64,000 nt of DNA, taken from the NCBI GenBank assembly GCA_964019135.1, contig OZ025253.1, forward strand, positions 7,011,059 through 7,075,058, given 5' to 3'. Each line of letters opens with the position of its first letter. The stretch's first letter is position 1. The position numbers and the translations under genes were made by a program. The notes beneath the pieces were generated by a model. It searched no databases. It had not been told where the DNA came from and saw nothing but the letters and a program-made list of their open reading frames with translations. The DNA comes from Arenicola marina. Taxonomy: Eukaryota > Annelida > Polychaeta > Arenicolidae. Positions 1 through 12,338 of this stretch are shown piece after piece.

Positions 1-584
1 CGCAATTGAGCGCACCGCCTCCTCGGGCGCAAATTTCCAGCAGTAGACCCGTCCATTTTCAAATTCCTGGACCCGCCCCTGCGCCGTGTCATGCCTTGGC
101 CTGTCTGCGGGGGGGGGGGGGGGTGCAGGGGTTGTCAAGGGTCGAGTTGTCCTCGATTGGGGGTGGAGGTGGGTGGAATATAGAAGACGCTATGAAGGAA
201 ACCTTGCATTGAGCGTCATGGGTACGCGTTCTAACGGATGTGGGATGGGACACTTTTGGATTTTCCCTCTTTGGGTAATGTTTTGAGTTGAAATTAAATG
301 ATGTAAAAGTAGCGTCTTTCGTTGACTACTTATCATTATACAGGGGGGGGGGGGTGTTCTGCTTATCCACCATATGGTAAAATACTGTTTGCATACTGCC
401 AGAATGGTACAATGATTGTTTGCAGGCCTCAAGAGACTTTGGAGTATACATGCCAGTGATATCTATAAAGTGTTTAAATTGGTCAACGGCCAAACTTGGC
501 ACCCATGAATATCGCTCACGTGAAAGGCAGCGGGCTTTGCACAAAGTCGTAGTCGATAAAACCAAATGTTTGTGCATATCATAT

Positions 585-3500
585 GGTCCCGGGTGCGGGT
601 TATTGCTGCGGGAGCGGGCTATTGCTGCAGGAGCGGGCTATGGCTCCGGGTGCGGGTTATTGCTGCGGGAGCGGGCTATTGCTGCAGGAGCGGGTTACGG
701 CTTTGTATGCTGCACTAGTGCTCGAGGCTCCGGGCTAAGGCTCCGTATGATGGACTAATGCTCGTGACTCCGGGTCATTGCCCCAGGCGCGGGCTATGGC
801 TCTGGGCTACGGCTTCGGGCGCGGACTATGGCTCTATGCGCTGAACTATGGCTTCGTGCGCTAGATTATGGCGCCGGGTGTGGGCTATGGCCCCGAGCGC
901 GGGCTATTGCTTCGTATGCCAGACTAGTAGTCTAGGCTCCGAGCGCGGGTTATTGCTTCGTATGCCAGACTAGTGCTCTAGGCTCCGAGCGCAGGTTATT
1001 GCTTCGTATGCCAGACTAGTGCTCTAGGCTCCGAGCGCGGGTTATTGCTTCGTATGCCAGACTAGCGCTCTAGGCTCCGAGCGCGGGTTATTGCTTCGTA
1101 TGCCAGACTAGTGCTCTAGGCTCCGAGCGCGGGATATTGCTTCGTGTGCCAGACTAGTAGTCTAGGCTCCGAGCGCGGGCTATGACTTCGTATGCAGGAC
1201 TAGTGCTCTAGGCTCCGAGCACGGGTTATTGCTTCGTATGCTGGATTAGTGCTCTAGGCTCCGAGCGCGGGCTATAACTTCTTATACCAGACTAGTGCTC
1301 TAGGCTCCGAGCGCGGGCTTTGACTTCGTACGCCAGACTAATGCTTTAGGCTCCAAGCACGGGCTATGACTTCGTATGCTAGACTAGTACTCTAGGCTCC
1401 GAGCGCGGGCTATGACATCGTATGCTGGATTAGTGCTCTAGGCTCCGAGCGCGGGCTATAACTTCCTATACCAGACTAGTGCTCTAGACTCCGAGCGCGG
1501 GCTTTGACTTCGTACGCCAGACTAATGCTTTAGGCTCCAAGCACGGGCTATGACTTCGTATGCTAGACTAGTACTCTAGGCTCCGAGCGCGGGCTATGAC
1601 TTCGTATGCTGGACTAGTACTCTAGGCTTCGATCGCGGGTTTTTGCTTCGTATGCTAGACTATGGGTCTACGCTCCGAGCGCAGGCTACGATTTCGTATG
1701 TTAGACTAGTACTCTAAGCTCCGAGAGCGGGCTATGACTTCGTATGCTAGACTAGTACTCTAGGCTCCGAGCGCGGGCTATGACTTCGTATGCTAGACTA
1801 GTGCTCTAGGCTCCGAGCGCGGGCTTCGATTTCGTATGCTAGACTAGTACTCTAGGCTCCGAGCGAGGGCTATGACTTCGTATGCTAGACTAGTACTCTA
1901 GGCTCCGAGCGCGGGCTATGACTTCGTATGCTAGACTAGTGCTCTAGGCTCCGAGCGCGGGCTATGACTTCGTATGCAGGACTAGTGCTCTAGGCTCCGA
2001 GCACGGGTTATTGCTTCGTATGCTTGATTAGTGCTCTAGGCTCCGAGCGCGGGCTATAACTTCCTATACCAGACTAGTGCTCTAGGCTCCGAGCGCGGGC
2101 TTTGACTTCGTACGCCAGACTAATGCTTTAGGCTCCAAGCACGGGCTATGACTTCGTATGCTAGACTAGTACTCTAGGCTCCGAGCGCGGGCTATGACAT
2201 CGTATGCTGGATTAGTGCTCTAGGCTCCGAGCGCGGGCTATAACTTCCTATGCCAGACTAGTGCTCTAGGCTCCGAGCGCGGGCTTTGACTTCGTACGCC
2301 AGACTAATGCTTTAGGCTCCAAGCACGGGCTATGACTTCGTATGCTGGACTAGTACTCTAGGCTTCGATCGCGGGTTTTTGCTTCGTATGCTAGACTATG
2401 GGTCTACGCTCCGAGCGCAGGCTACGATTTCGTATGTTAGACTAGTACTCTAAGCTCCGAGAGCGGGCTATGACTTCGTATGCTAGACTAGTACTCTACG
2501 CTCCGAGCGCGGGCTATGACTTCGTATGCTAGACTAGTGCTCTAGGCTCCGAGCGCGGGCTTCGATTTCGTATGCTAGACTAGTACTCTAGGCTCCGAGC
2601 GAGGGCTATGACTTCGTATGCTAGACTAGTACTCTAGGCTCCGAGCGCGGGCTATGACTTCGTATGCTAGACTAGTGCTCTAGGCTCCGAGCACGGGTTA
2701 TTGCTTCGTATGCTGGATTAGTGCTCTAGGCTCCGAGCGCGGGATATAACTTCCTATACCAGACTAGTGCTCTAGGCTCCGAGCGCGGGCTTTGACTTCG
2801 TACGCCAGACTAATGCTTTAGGCTCCAAGCACGGGCTATGACTTCGTATGCTAGACTAGTACTCTAGGCTCCGAGCGCGGGCTATGACATCGTATGCTTG
2901 ATTAGTGCTCTAGGCTCCGAGCGCGGGATATAACTTCCTATACCAGACTAGTGCTCTAGACTCCGAGCGCGGGCTTTGACTTCGTATGCTAGACTAGTAC
3001 TCTAGGCTCCAAGCACGGGCTATGACTTCGTATGCTAGACTAGTACTCTAGGCTCCGAGCGCGGGCTATGACTTCGTATGCTGGACTAGTACTCTAGGCT
3101 TCGATCGCGGGTTTTTGCTTCGTATGCTAGACTATGGGTCTAGGCTCCGAGCGCAGGCTACGATTTCGTATGTTAGACTAGTACTCTAAGCTCCGAGAGC
3201 GGGCTATGACTTCGTATGCTAGACTAGTACTCTAGGCTCCGAGCGCGGGCTATGACTTCGTATGCTGGACTAGTGCTCTAGGCTCCGAGCGCGGGCTTCG
3301 ATTTCGTATGCTAGACTAGTACTCTAGGCTCCGAGCGAGGGCTATGACTTCGTATGCTAGACTAGTACTCTAGGCTCCGAGCGCGGGCTATGACTTCGTA
3401 TGCTAGACTAGTGCTCTAGGCTCCGAGCGCGGGCTATGACTTCGTATGCTAGACTAGTGCTCTAGGCTCCGAGCGCGGGCTTCGATTTCGTATGCTAGAC

Positions 3501-3775
3501 TAGTACTCTAGGCTCCGAGCGAGGGCTATGACTTCGTATGCTAGACTAGTACTCTAGGCTCCGAGCGCGGGCTATGGCTTCATATGCTAGACTAGTGCTC
3601 TAGGCTCCGGGTTATGCTCCAGGCGCCGTACTGTGGCTCCGGGCTATGGCCTCGGGCGCGGACTATGGCTCCAGGCGCGGCTATGGCTTTCTGCACTGCA
3701 CTATGTCTCCTTGCGCTGGACTATTACTCCGCGAGCTGGATTAAGGTTCCGGGCGCCAGGCTATGGCTCCAGTCA
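585..3775 (+). repeat. 46-bp minisatellite with 16-unit higher-order repeat, left copy
   Basis: The core (about 900-3610) is roughly 59 copies of a 46-bp unit containing GGCTCCGAGCGCGGGCTATG and a GACTAGTGCTCTA segment. The edges (585-900 and 3610-3775) are shorter, older GGCTATGGCTCCGGGCGCG variants. A diagnostic variant unit reading GATCGCGGGTTTTTGC recurs near 1630, 2368 and 3105, about 737 bp or 16 units apart, so the array grew by duplicating 16-unit blocks. The right-hand copy has one such block. There is no convincing coding sequence. Confidence 0.95.
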
Positions 3776-3839
3776 TTATTGCGAATGGATTTAACAACCC
3801 TTGCGCTAACACAGGATCAGCCTATTGGGAAGAGTATTC

Positions 3840-5239
3840 CGCGTATCAAGGCTCTTTCACCATGCAGTTACATTAAGCAAACGAGTTGTGTGAGCATGTT
3901 TCTTGAATTTTAATCCAAGTAAAAGTGTTTACATGATTTTTAGTAAGAAACCAAGGAAGCCAGACGACCTGCTATTGTTACTTGGTTTATCGCCAATTAA
4001 AAGGGTTTACACGCATTGTCATCTGGGCGTTACTCTCACAGATACTATGAACTGGGTTTCTCATGTAAAGAATATAATTGCAAAGTCGTCGTAAAGCCGT
4101 AAATATGTTGAAACGTATGCCAAAACCAATTGATCGACGTACGAAATTAATTATGTATAATACACATATTAGACCCTTACTCGAGTATGCCACACCTGTG
4201 TTACACGGACCAAGAGTCAATCTCATAAACTAGAACAAATTCAGCGCCAATCTTTACTCAGTGTGACACGTGCCTACTCATCTACATCTCATGCCAGATT
4301 ATTGCTGGAAGCCGGTGCCCAGACACTTACACGGGCCAGCCCCACAATATCTTAGATCGCTAGTTCCTCCGCCAGTCTCTGATATATAGCGTTATCCCCT
4401 CAGAAGTTGAAATGATCTATTACTCCCGTGTCTAAAGAAATCATACTCAATTAATAGCTTTCTGTGGCGAACAATACGTCACTGGAACGGATTGCCAGAT
4501 ATCATTAAGGATTCTCCGTCCATTGCTTCCTTCAAGCTAACGTACAAGAGTAACTTTTTTTATTCTCGCAACGACCTTCATGATAAATATTACAACATTG
4601 AAGCCGCACATCAGGGTAGAATGCGTATGGGTCTGAGTGGACTGAACGCACATAGGTATAATTATGGGTTCATCCAAAATGACATTTGTGAGTATTGCTT
4701 ATCTCAACCCGAGGACAACGTTCATTTCTTACTTCACTGTTCAGCCTTCTCAGAACCACGCGATCGCTTATTAAATGATGTAACATTCCTAGAAACGCAT
4801 AATTTTAAAATCCACCCGAGTACCAAATGTGAGCTCAATATTCTTTGTGATGTCCTCTTTCACGGGTCTAATTTACTCTACACGGAAGAAAATTCCTCAG
4901 TGTTTTTATCCCTTTTCCGGTATATTGCTGACTACAAACGATTTAGGTAAATAACTTATATTTCACCAATAAGAGGGTTAAGTATGGGTTGTTTATATTA
5001 TATTATACTGTTGTCATATTGTAACCGATAATTCCTGCCCTGTGTTCTTGGCCTATGCTTTAGTCGTTATGCAACATTTGTTCGTAGAACCCTTTGTTGA
5101 CCGTTTTCACTTGTGCCTTATGATGTAGTTATGAATTTGAATTTTTGATCCGTTTAGTTCACAACTGTTTGTATCGTATTCACATGTGTATTCGCTGTTC
5201 AAAACCTCGCAAAGTAAATAACGTTTATACAAAAAAAAA
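3840..5239 (+). mobile_element. 5'-truncated LINE, RT C-terminal end (left copy)
   Basis: Remnant of a non-LTR retrotransposon of the CR1/Jockey type; the clade call is tentative. Translation gives the reverse transcriptase thumb and connection region (FNPSKSVYMIFSKKPRKP, then HLGVTLTDTMNWVSHV) at about 3900-4220. A C-terminal block at 4492-4950 contains a Cys/His motif (CEYCLSQPEDNVHFLLHC) typical of the ends of these proteins. The reading frame is interrupted several times between the blocks. The element ends with an A-run at 5231-5239, as expected for target-primed insertion. The palm domain with the YADD motif is missing, so it is dead. The right copy at 54190-55591 is slightly less damaged. 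Confidence 0.85.
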
Positions 5240-5654
5240 TTTTTCTTGAACCAGTGAGTAAATAAGAACTTCATAACATAGCACTGTCGCTAAAAGAAAG
5301 CTGGATGGGATTTGGCAGGTAATATCAAAAGAAAACACCAAAAACAGAAATATTAATACGTGCTTCAGTAAGTTGTTACATACAGTTGTTATGCTTACAT
5401 CCCTAAAAGTGGGTGCCATGGTACAGCAAAAACTTCGGTGAATGGCACATGTTCCATCCCATTGATGACTTTTTGAGCAACACAAAATCGCGTCCTTCGC
5501 CAGTAATATCCAGAAGGGCCCGTTTGAACGATAAAAAGACATGACGGATTGTATATATATGTTACATTTCAGCACGTTGGTCAAACTTGAACGTCATATA
5601 TATAGGAAATTCGATGCTGTCCATATGAAATATGAGTGAGCGAAACTGGCCTAA

Positions 5655-6115
5655 GCTGTCAGACCGGTATCTAGATAGGATATATGATAAAAACTATAAC
5701 AACACAGATAACGAAGTAAGACATTTGATTAAAGCTGCCTAAATAGACAAGTAACTAGATATTTGATAAAATATATCCAATAACACTGTTCAAATAGACA
5801 GGTAACTAGGCAAGATATCTGGCAAAAACTATCCAAATAGACAGGTAACTAGACAAGATATCTTGCAAAAACTATCCAGATAGAGAGGTAACTTGATAAG
5901 ATATGTAATCAAAGCTGTTCAATTACACAGGTAGTCAGATAATATATCTGATAAAAATTGTCCAAACAGACAGGTAAGTAGACAAGATATCTGATGAAAG
6001 TTGCCTAAATAGACAAATAACTAGACATTTGATGAAAACTGTCGAAATAGACAAGTAGATACCTGATTTAAAAAATCCAAATAGACAGGTAAGTAGATAA
6101 GATATCGAACCAAAA
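5655..6115 (+). repeat. 43-bp AT-rich minisatellite (left copy)
   Basis: About eleven degenerate copies of a 42-45-bp unit built on AATAGACAGGTAACTAG, AAGATATCTG and AAAACTATCC. The open frames across it are a by-product of the repetition. The same array lies at 56790-57250 in the right copy. Confidence 0.85.
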
Positions 6116-6169
6116 CAGCAGATGCCCGGCAAGATGTCCGACACCTTAAAATGTAATATTTTACGCACT

Positions 6170-6850
6170 GTTTTTGCTAGTTTAATCTGGCCCGTTGATA
6201 TTTATGCTTTATTTAAAATGACAATGTTGCAAGAAATTATAACTAATTTGACCGTTATTGAAGTATCGTGACTGTGCCCCCTGTCGGCATACTGCAGCAC
6301 GAGCGGAGGAACGCAGCTCCACCTAGCGAATGGGAGCTTGCTAACTGTCGCCATGAGCAGTTAGTTGGACAACACGGGATTCACGTTGACCAGGTTCAGT
6401 CGACGTCATCCGGAGGTCTTCATAACCACAAAAGATGACATCGATTTTCACTGTAAAGAAAAATTCCAAAACAACTGTCGAGCCGTACAACATATATAGA
6501 GAGCGGTGAGAAAAACTACATTTGAAAGCGATATGTCTTACGGTGTACATATGAAAACATACTCATGTTAGTGGGGAGTGTATGACAGATTTGTGGGTGT
6601 CCTTTGTCCATTCTCCACGATGGTAGAACTTTAGAGAAGTCCAGTTTTTTCCTGGGACAAGCGGTTCTTCGAATTCCAATCATCTTGTGAGCGGTTAATA
6701 AACATTCCACGTACGGTGCGGCGAAAAGAACATTTTCCCTCGCCACATTGCTTTTGTAACATTTTTGCGAACATAATGAATGGCACGATCGAACAAATGA
6801 GTGTCATGAGTCTCACGTGGATCTGTACCTAGACGAGCAGCGCCTTCATC
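6170..6850 (+). other. 5' flank of the broken Ly6 gene, left copy
   Basis: Unique, moderately AT-rich sequence upstream of the Ly6-type first exon. Nothing coding is convincing; the overlapping minus-strand open frames do not resemble a protein family. Relative to the right copy it lacks a 20-bp segment after the GAGTGTCAT that ends at 6814. That segment contains a GATAAAAG TATA-like box in the right copy, so the left promoter may be inactive. Confidence 0.6.
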
Positions 6851-9242
6851 ATGGGTATTAACCGTGTACTTCTCACTCTGTGCATTGTTCTGGCACTGGA
6901 GCAGTTCGGAGCAGGTAAGGTTTTCATCATCGCACATCTTTTCTACACGAATCTAGTTAGTATTTTTCAAAACTCTAAGTACTAAAGACAAAAACTTGAG
7001 TGCCACCCTCTAGCCAGCCACACGGTGGTCAACTGATGACTTGCGCGTTCATCTATAGCGAGATAATAATAATACGGCAAAGGTGAGAGCCGGGAAGATA
7101 CCGTCCGGTTCAGACAGGCTGTTTGTGGTGATAGAATGATGGTTTGCTGCTGGGGACATCATTGCTGATTTCCGGGTTCCGCTAGTCGCCAGTGCTGCCC
7201 TCCAGTGGCTGAGCCATTGCACTGTTCATGTGGCTCTTGCGGCTAAGCACCAATTGTGAGACACGTTGCAAGATTAAAGGAGTAATTTAGTCCGGTTTTT
7301 GGGCCAGCAAGGCGTAGCATGTTACATATGGATCAACATGCAAACTATCAGTCTAAAATGTATGTTGCTACCGGCTCCAGCAATAAGTATTAGTATTTGG
7401 CACTGAAACTTTCGCATTTACGGCCTCCCGCTCGACTGTGAGTTCGGCATGCTGAGCAGAGCGCAAGCCAATCAGCGCGCTGCGTAAAAAACGCGTCATA
7501 GGTTCCAGGCGGCCACACAGCCTGCCCTGTCTCAGCCTTATCATGAACGCAACGTAGCCGCGGTGAACGCGGATCAAACGTGAAAGAATAATAAATTAAA
7601 AGGCCAAACCAACTGCTGGTTCAGGAAATTACTCCCGTATGCAACAAAGTGACTTTCAACTCAATGGCGAGCAAACTCATCATACTCATCATACTCCAAT
7701 CTCTGAACCTTCTAAGAAGCTAAAAATGTCGTCACACTATTCATCATGACATATCAACCCTAAACTAGCCAAAAAGGTGCATTTAACATGCCTTGTTAAT
7801 CATGGCAAATTATCTATTTGCTCTGATGTAAAAATGACTGTAAAAAAAAGTCTACTGATTTTCACAGGGTCATTGAGTTCATTGTGTGACTCAAGAACAG
7901 AAGTTTCACTAATGCTTGGTATTTCTTCAAGCTCCTGAAGGAGCTGAAATGTAAAAAAAGACATATTTCAATACTTATTCACATATTGTAATTTGCTGAA
8001 ATAAAAACTAAACACAGTTTTTTTTTTAAATTATGGCTATGTAGGGTTGCACGGATATGTTTTTTTAGCCGGGTAACAGTTCTCAGTGCCGGTAGATCTA
8101 TGGGGGGGGGGGGGGCGGGGGGGAGGTCATGAGGAATTAAAAGGAGAATTGGCTATTTCTGGATATTCATTTATTTAATATTAAAATTCCCAGTTCACGA
8201 TTACTGAACATAATTGATGACAGCGGTCGGTTAATGACCCATTCTCCATTGAAAAGAATTATTTCCCTCATTTCCAGTTTAAAAAATATGTCCGGTCGAT
8301 GAAGATTGAAATGAGCTTATATTGAATTTATTAATATATAAACATATAAGCATGATAAGTTAGTAACTTAGCTTACTTGATATATCATAGACTTGGGCTG
8401 ACACTACCACACTTATATTATTATAAGTTGAGACAGGGGGCCTGCTAAGCTTATCTGTCAAAAGGACCCAATTTAGCATTAGCCTTGGCTTAGGTGCTTG
8501 ACCCTGGCCTTGGTGGTTTGTCAACAAACCTGTGAACGGACCGTATCAAACCGCTGTGGGCCTACTAACCTTCCCCTCTTCGTGATCTCGCGTTCTCTTC
8601 CGATGCAAGGGGCTTTTTTCTTGTTTCCTTCACTGATTGTGTTGAAATATATCCGCAATGAGTTTGTGAACAGGTCTCAGGTATAACTCTGAGGCGATGC
8701 GGCTCCATGACGAGAAAACGTTCTTCAAAATGGAGGTGACAAAGCCCGTGTTAGTGAGCAGGTGGGGTGAACAAGATTCAATTTTGCCAGCCACAAACGA
8801 ATCCTTGGCGCATTATCCCATGGTAAGCGGAAGAAAGAACAATCTGGGCTTGATTCCTTTACTCGGACACAACCATGAGCACAACACGTCGGCATTTTAA
8901 GGCCAGATGTGCTTGTTTGTTTTGAGTGTTGAACGAATGGCTGACCTGGGCTGACTTGGGCGCTCAAAACATCATAAGCACCAATGATGCGGGATCCAAG
9001 GTCAAGGTCGATTTCTCACTCGATCCTTGGAAAACCAATTTTCGCGCCAAATTTTGTTTTGCACAACAAAACCTTCGTAACTTTTTACTTAATGTTTTTT
9101 TAATATTCAATTTTGATTATTTCAATAGATATTTTACTTGTCTTGCATATGCTAAAAAGAAAAGGACAATCCAACGCACAAATCCTCAGACTAGTCTATT
9201 CCTTTAATATATGTTTGATATATTGCACGGTTAAAAGCAATA

Positions 9243-9345
9243 TACTTACATGCGCCATCTTAGATTTTTTACATTTTAGAATAGAGACTAAAAGTATCTC
9301 AAAAGTTATGATGCATATGTTTTATATCTCTTTGAGTCTGTAAAA
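9243..9345 (+). repeat. 102-bp inverted repeat, arm 1 (left copy)
   Basis: This segment (beginning TACTTACATGCGCCATCTTA, ending TTTGAGTCTGTAAAA) returns reverse-complemented at 12339-12440 with roughly 80-85% identity by eye. The arms bracket the Ly6 second exon, the LTR and the envelope-like ORF. They are probably two insertions of one unidentified short repeat. The right-copy arms are 60484-60586 and 63588-63689. Confidence 0.7.
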
Positions 9346-9439
9346 CAAACATTTCAACATAAAACTGCGCGGTCTATTTTTATCGCGCGCGGACGTGATA
9401 GCGAGCCGCGGTCGACATTACACACAAAATACCGAACGG

Positions 9440-9600
9440 CGAACAGGCGCGCAGGGATATAAAGCCGGCCCCCAACTTCTGCTCCGGTGACCAAATTGCT
9501 TCTCTTCGGACAGCCCACAGGCTTTCAGGATTTAAATTCAAGACAGAATGTACTTATTTGACATGGAGAAGAGGTTGGTAATACAAAAAATTACGGAATA
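9440..9600 (+). promoter_or_regulatory. Possible TATA promoter (weak)
   Basis: A GC-rich stretch ends in GGGATATAAAGCCGGCC (about 9455-9471), a TATA-like box in a core-promoter-like setting. About 90 bases later an ATG begins the short frame MYLFDMEK, followed by a possible AG/GTTGGT donor. In the right copy the box reads GATGTAAAGC, so it is not conserved there. No supported gene follows, so this may be chance or an alternative start for the Ly6 locus. Confidence 0.2.
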
Positions 9601-10041
9601 TATTGCTTTAAGGGTAAGAAACAGGCCCAAAGAAACAAGTCGATGTCAAAATTAGATTAATATTCCACTATAATAATGCCACAGAATGTTGCAGATATAA
9701 ATACTGAGACGATATCGTGAGGAGCCCAGTTTCAACAGCTTAAGTATAGAAATCTCTTTTGCCTCTGATATAGACGTTTGCCTGCAACGTTCACAAACTT
9801 GTTCAGTAATATCATAAGCAATTGCATGTTGATTTAATTTTTTTCATTATCATCTTTAAAAACCGTTCCCAACTTCATTCAACCCCTCAAATCTTTTGCT
9901 ACACTCTTTTGTGTCCTATGTAACCCTGAGAGGCGTCACCGTTGTATTGCGTGTCATCAACTGACTTCGATCTCTGCAGCCCTGGAATGCCACGAATGTT
10001 ATAAAGAGTTGTCTGAGGATGATTGCAACAAATCGCCGACC

Positions 10042-11064
10042 TGTAAAATTGACCCCTGCGGGTTATTTGGGGATTCAATTTATACTTTTAAATATTAATA
10101 ATAAATTCGCGATTTCATCTTCCAGTACTTTTCGTCTTCTCGTTGTGTATGAGACGTTTTTAAGATCCGTGCCAGGGCGTGTGCGACGTCTGGGCTTAGA
10201 AGAATAATGAGCAAATTGACTTCGTGATGTTTATTCTTCAGTCCGTGTAATTTTCTTCATAAATACAATATAATAAAATCCCCATAGTATAAAGGCACGC
10301 ACACTCGCAGGTGGCGGCTATGGCTTTGTGACCGACTGGCTAGCGTCTTCTTCCGAGTGGTCTCGAGTCTCTCTGGCTGATCTCTTTTATGGGGCCCGCA
10401 CGCCCACGGTTTATGACTCAGCAATATCAGCAATATCAGCCGGAAATACGGCGAATACCTCGTCTCCAGAGACGGGATGGATGTTGATGTTACGCCCAAA
10501 AGTTAACATTCCTCCCGGGCTCTTTAACGAGTTTGTCCCGATCTATCTTTGTCTTAGCAAAAATAAACAAGGTTACCGTGACCTTTCTGGCAAGAACCTG
10601 TTTACGGTGGGAGAACCATTACTCGTGCTGAGTGAGAAATAAACCATTAGGAGTGAGAAGTAAAACCCTGTGAGTGATCAATACAACCACTCTTTCGCGG
10701 GACAAGCGACCTTGGAACCTTCTTTCACACAGCTGTCGGCCAATCAACGTAATAACAACCCGCCCATGGAAAGTGCTTACTTCCATGGCCCGATCCGACC
10801 TCGGGGTCTTATCTCTCGGACTTATACCTCCTCCTATACGTCGTTTATTATGTTGGGACAGCTGCAAGGCCAGCGGCGGCGGGATCTTGGCCAGTTGCCT
10901 GAGGCTCTCAGTGTATATCAAGTATAAGTGTGGTTACATGTTGATTATAGGCAAAGCCAAATAGCACAACTACTTAAAGGCTTCATAAAGCCAAGCCAAA
11001 TTACTATCAAATAAAAGGCTTAATTAAACTAATTAAAGGCTTAATGAGGAGCCAAGCCTTTACA
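10042..11064 (-). mobile_element. LTR of a retrovirus-like element, inserted in the Ly6 exon (left copy)
   Basis: A 1,023-bp segment with inverted ends TGTAAA...TTTACA, in the reverse orientation. Read on the minus strand it begins at 11064 directly after a purine-rich stretch (GGGAGGTG), as a 3' LTR does. Internally it has a CCCCATAAAAG TATA-like box (near 10381-10394) and an AATAAA signal at 10230-10235. Its outer end interrupts the Ly6 second exon at 10041/10042. The partner LTR, gag and pol are not seen in the window, so this is an incomplete fossil. Being at the same site in both duplicate copies, the insertion predates the duplication. The LTR call rests on structure only. Confidence 0.6.
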
Positions 11065-11324
11065 CACCTCCCATACTCAAGATAAAAACAAAGTTTTTTA
11101 TCTATTAGGATATCCACCATTAATCGTTAAAGAAGATATAGCTCCTGTGCAAATATAAATGCAAAGATAAATGATTAACACTGCAAGTAATTATAACTGC
11201 ACTGCAAGAGAACAAAAACTTGTATCAAAGCACGCGTCCGCGTATCATTGGTGTAAACAAGTTCATGTACGATAAGTCAATAATTGCAACGCGTGCGCGT
11301 GACATAATTGAGTCCAAGTAAATA

Positions 11325-11475
11325 CGCGATATAATTAAAATAATCGGCAAGCTATGTCCGATTAATCATAGTTGAATATCAATCAAAGCATCAAAGGTAT
11401 ATGCGATATAAGTAAAACAATCGGCAAGCTATGTCCGATTAATCATAACGTTAAACATTAATCAAAGCAAAGGTT
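11325..11475 (-). repeat. Two tandem 78-bp units with an AATCGG/CCGATT hairpin
   Basis: Between the envelope-like ORF and the LTR, AATCGGCAAGCTATGTCCGA occurs twice about 78 bp apart, within near-identical surrounding sequence. The AATCGG and CCGATT ends of each unit are complementary and could form a short stem-loop. The pair is repeated in the right copy at about 62565-62715. A regulatory or export role in the element's 3' untranslated region is possible but unproven. Confidence 0.6.
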
Positions 11476-11597
11476 AAGTCAAGTCAATAATCAAAGCAAG
11501 GTGTGTTTTTCAACCAAACTATGAAGTCCGTACCAGCAGGGCGTTCACCCATAACTAGTCATTTAGGAAGCATCATAACACCTGCTGTCGACAATAC

Positions 11598-12284
11598 TCA
11601 AGCGACACTAGTACTGGGCAGTTCAATATCAGTACCCAACACATAACGCTTTGACGTAACGTTAATTGGCTGAGTCTCCTCAGGTTGTTCATTCTGATTG
11701 CGTAAACCAATGTTTATCGCATCAGTGACATTCGATACTTCAGACATTGAATGAGGGCGTTGCAAGATTACTCGACGAGCATGGGTATTATAACGGGCAT
11801 GGTAGGGCTGGCTAGGCGGAAAGGAGTGTAATCCCTTTTCTGCACGCTTCTGGACACGTTTGTGGAGCCAAGTGAGGGGCATGGGACAACGTCGCGTTTT
11901 GTAACAGTAGCAGGCCACAATGAAAGTGATCAAAAGGATAGCTAAGGTTAAAATAAACGCATAAGTTACTTTGTTACGGCCGAACGCATACGTCGGGACG
12001 AGTGAAACCTTGTCCAATGGGAGGAGAGCGTCTTCAGGTAGTAAACCTCCATCAATATTATCTAAAATATGGAGAGCAATGTGCTCAGGTATCTTGAAAG
12101 TTAGGTTCAAATCGAGCGTGCGATCGGGGTATGAGTAGGAAGCATTCGAACTGGCGTAGAAAATTGAATGAATGAACCAGTTGAGTCCGCGTAACACACA
12201 AGGACTATCCAAGGCGACCACATGTGTGCCTCGCGTCAGATTTACAACTCTCTCTGTCTGACCCGGGCAATGATAACGGGTCAA
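11598..12284 (-). mobile_element. Envelope-like glycoprotein piece of an LTR element (left copy)
   Basis: A 228-residue open frame that resembles the C-terminal part of an envelope/fusion glycoprotein. An ectodomain part has N-glycosylation sites (NLT, NAS, NLT) and a VALDSPCVLRGLNW segment. One strong membrane-spanning helix follows (about residues 108-128), then a basic, cysteine-containing cytoplasmic tail of about 100 residues (YCYKTRRCPMP). It sits 530 bases upstream of the LTR in the same orientation, where env lies in errantivirus-like or BEL-like elements. The open frame extends a little past 12284 and then meets the inverted-repeat arm. The element is broken: no upstream genes are visible. 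The frame is open in both duplicate copies. Family placement is inference; a host type I membrane protein is a less likely alternative. Confidence 0.5.
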
Positions 12285-12338
12285 CTCACCACGTGTGGTT
12301 ACGGCATAACGATTAGCATAACGATGTTCAAATTGTTC

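Larger units (their letters stand above)
6915..9979 (+). other. Intron of the broken Ly6 gene (left copy)
   Basis: About 3.1 kb between the two Ly6 exons. It holds a G-run near 8102-8124 that differs in length between the copies, AT-rich unique sequence, and one arm of a 102-bp inverted repeat (9243-9345). No exon is recognisable. Short open frames at 8498-8686, 8697-8900 and 8926-9207 are conserved between the copies simply because the DNA is nearly identical; they match no family I know. Confidence 0.55.
6851..10041 (+). pseudogene. Ly6/uPAR-type secreted protein gene, broken (left copy)
   Basis: Exon 1 (6851-6914, 64 nt) encodes a signal peptide, MGINRVLLTLCIVLALEQFG, and ends AG/GTAAGG in phase 1. 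Exon 2 starts at 9980 after TCTCTGCAG, in the same phase, and reads LECHECYKELSEDDCNKSPT. This aligns with LECRTCKKMSSEEECNNSPT in the intact paralogue at 29541-30609, including the LEC start and the third cysteine. At 10042 the sequence runs into the terminal TGTAAA of an LTR. Read on, the frame gives 18 unrelated residues and a stop, so the rest of the three-finger domain, including the CCxxxxCN end, is lost. The two-exon layout and splice phase match the intact gene. Any product would be a 59-residue fragment. Confidence is high for the family and for the break. Confidence 0.8.

Noticed and set aside
10328-10642. 104-codon plus-strand frame conserved in both duplicates
   Set aside because: It lies inside the LTR, antisense to it, and shows no family resemblance; identity between copies is explained by recent duplication.
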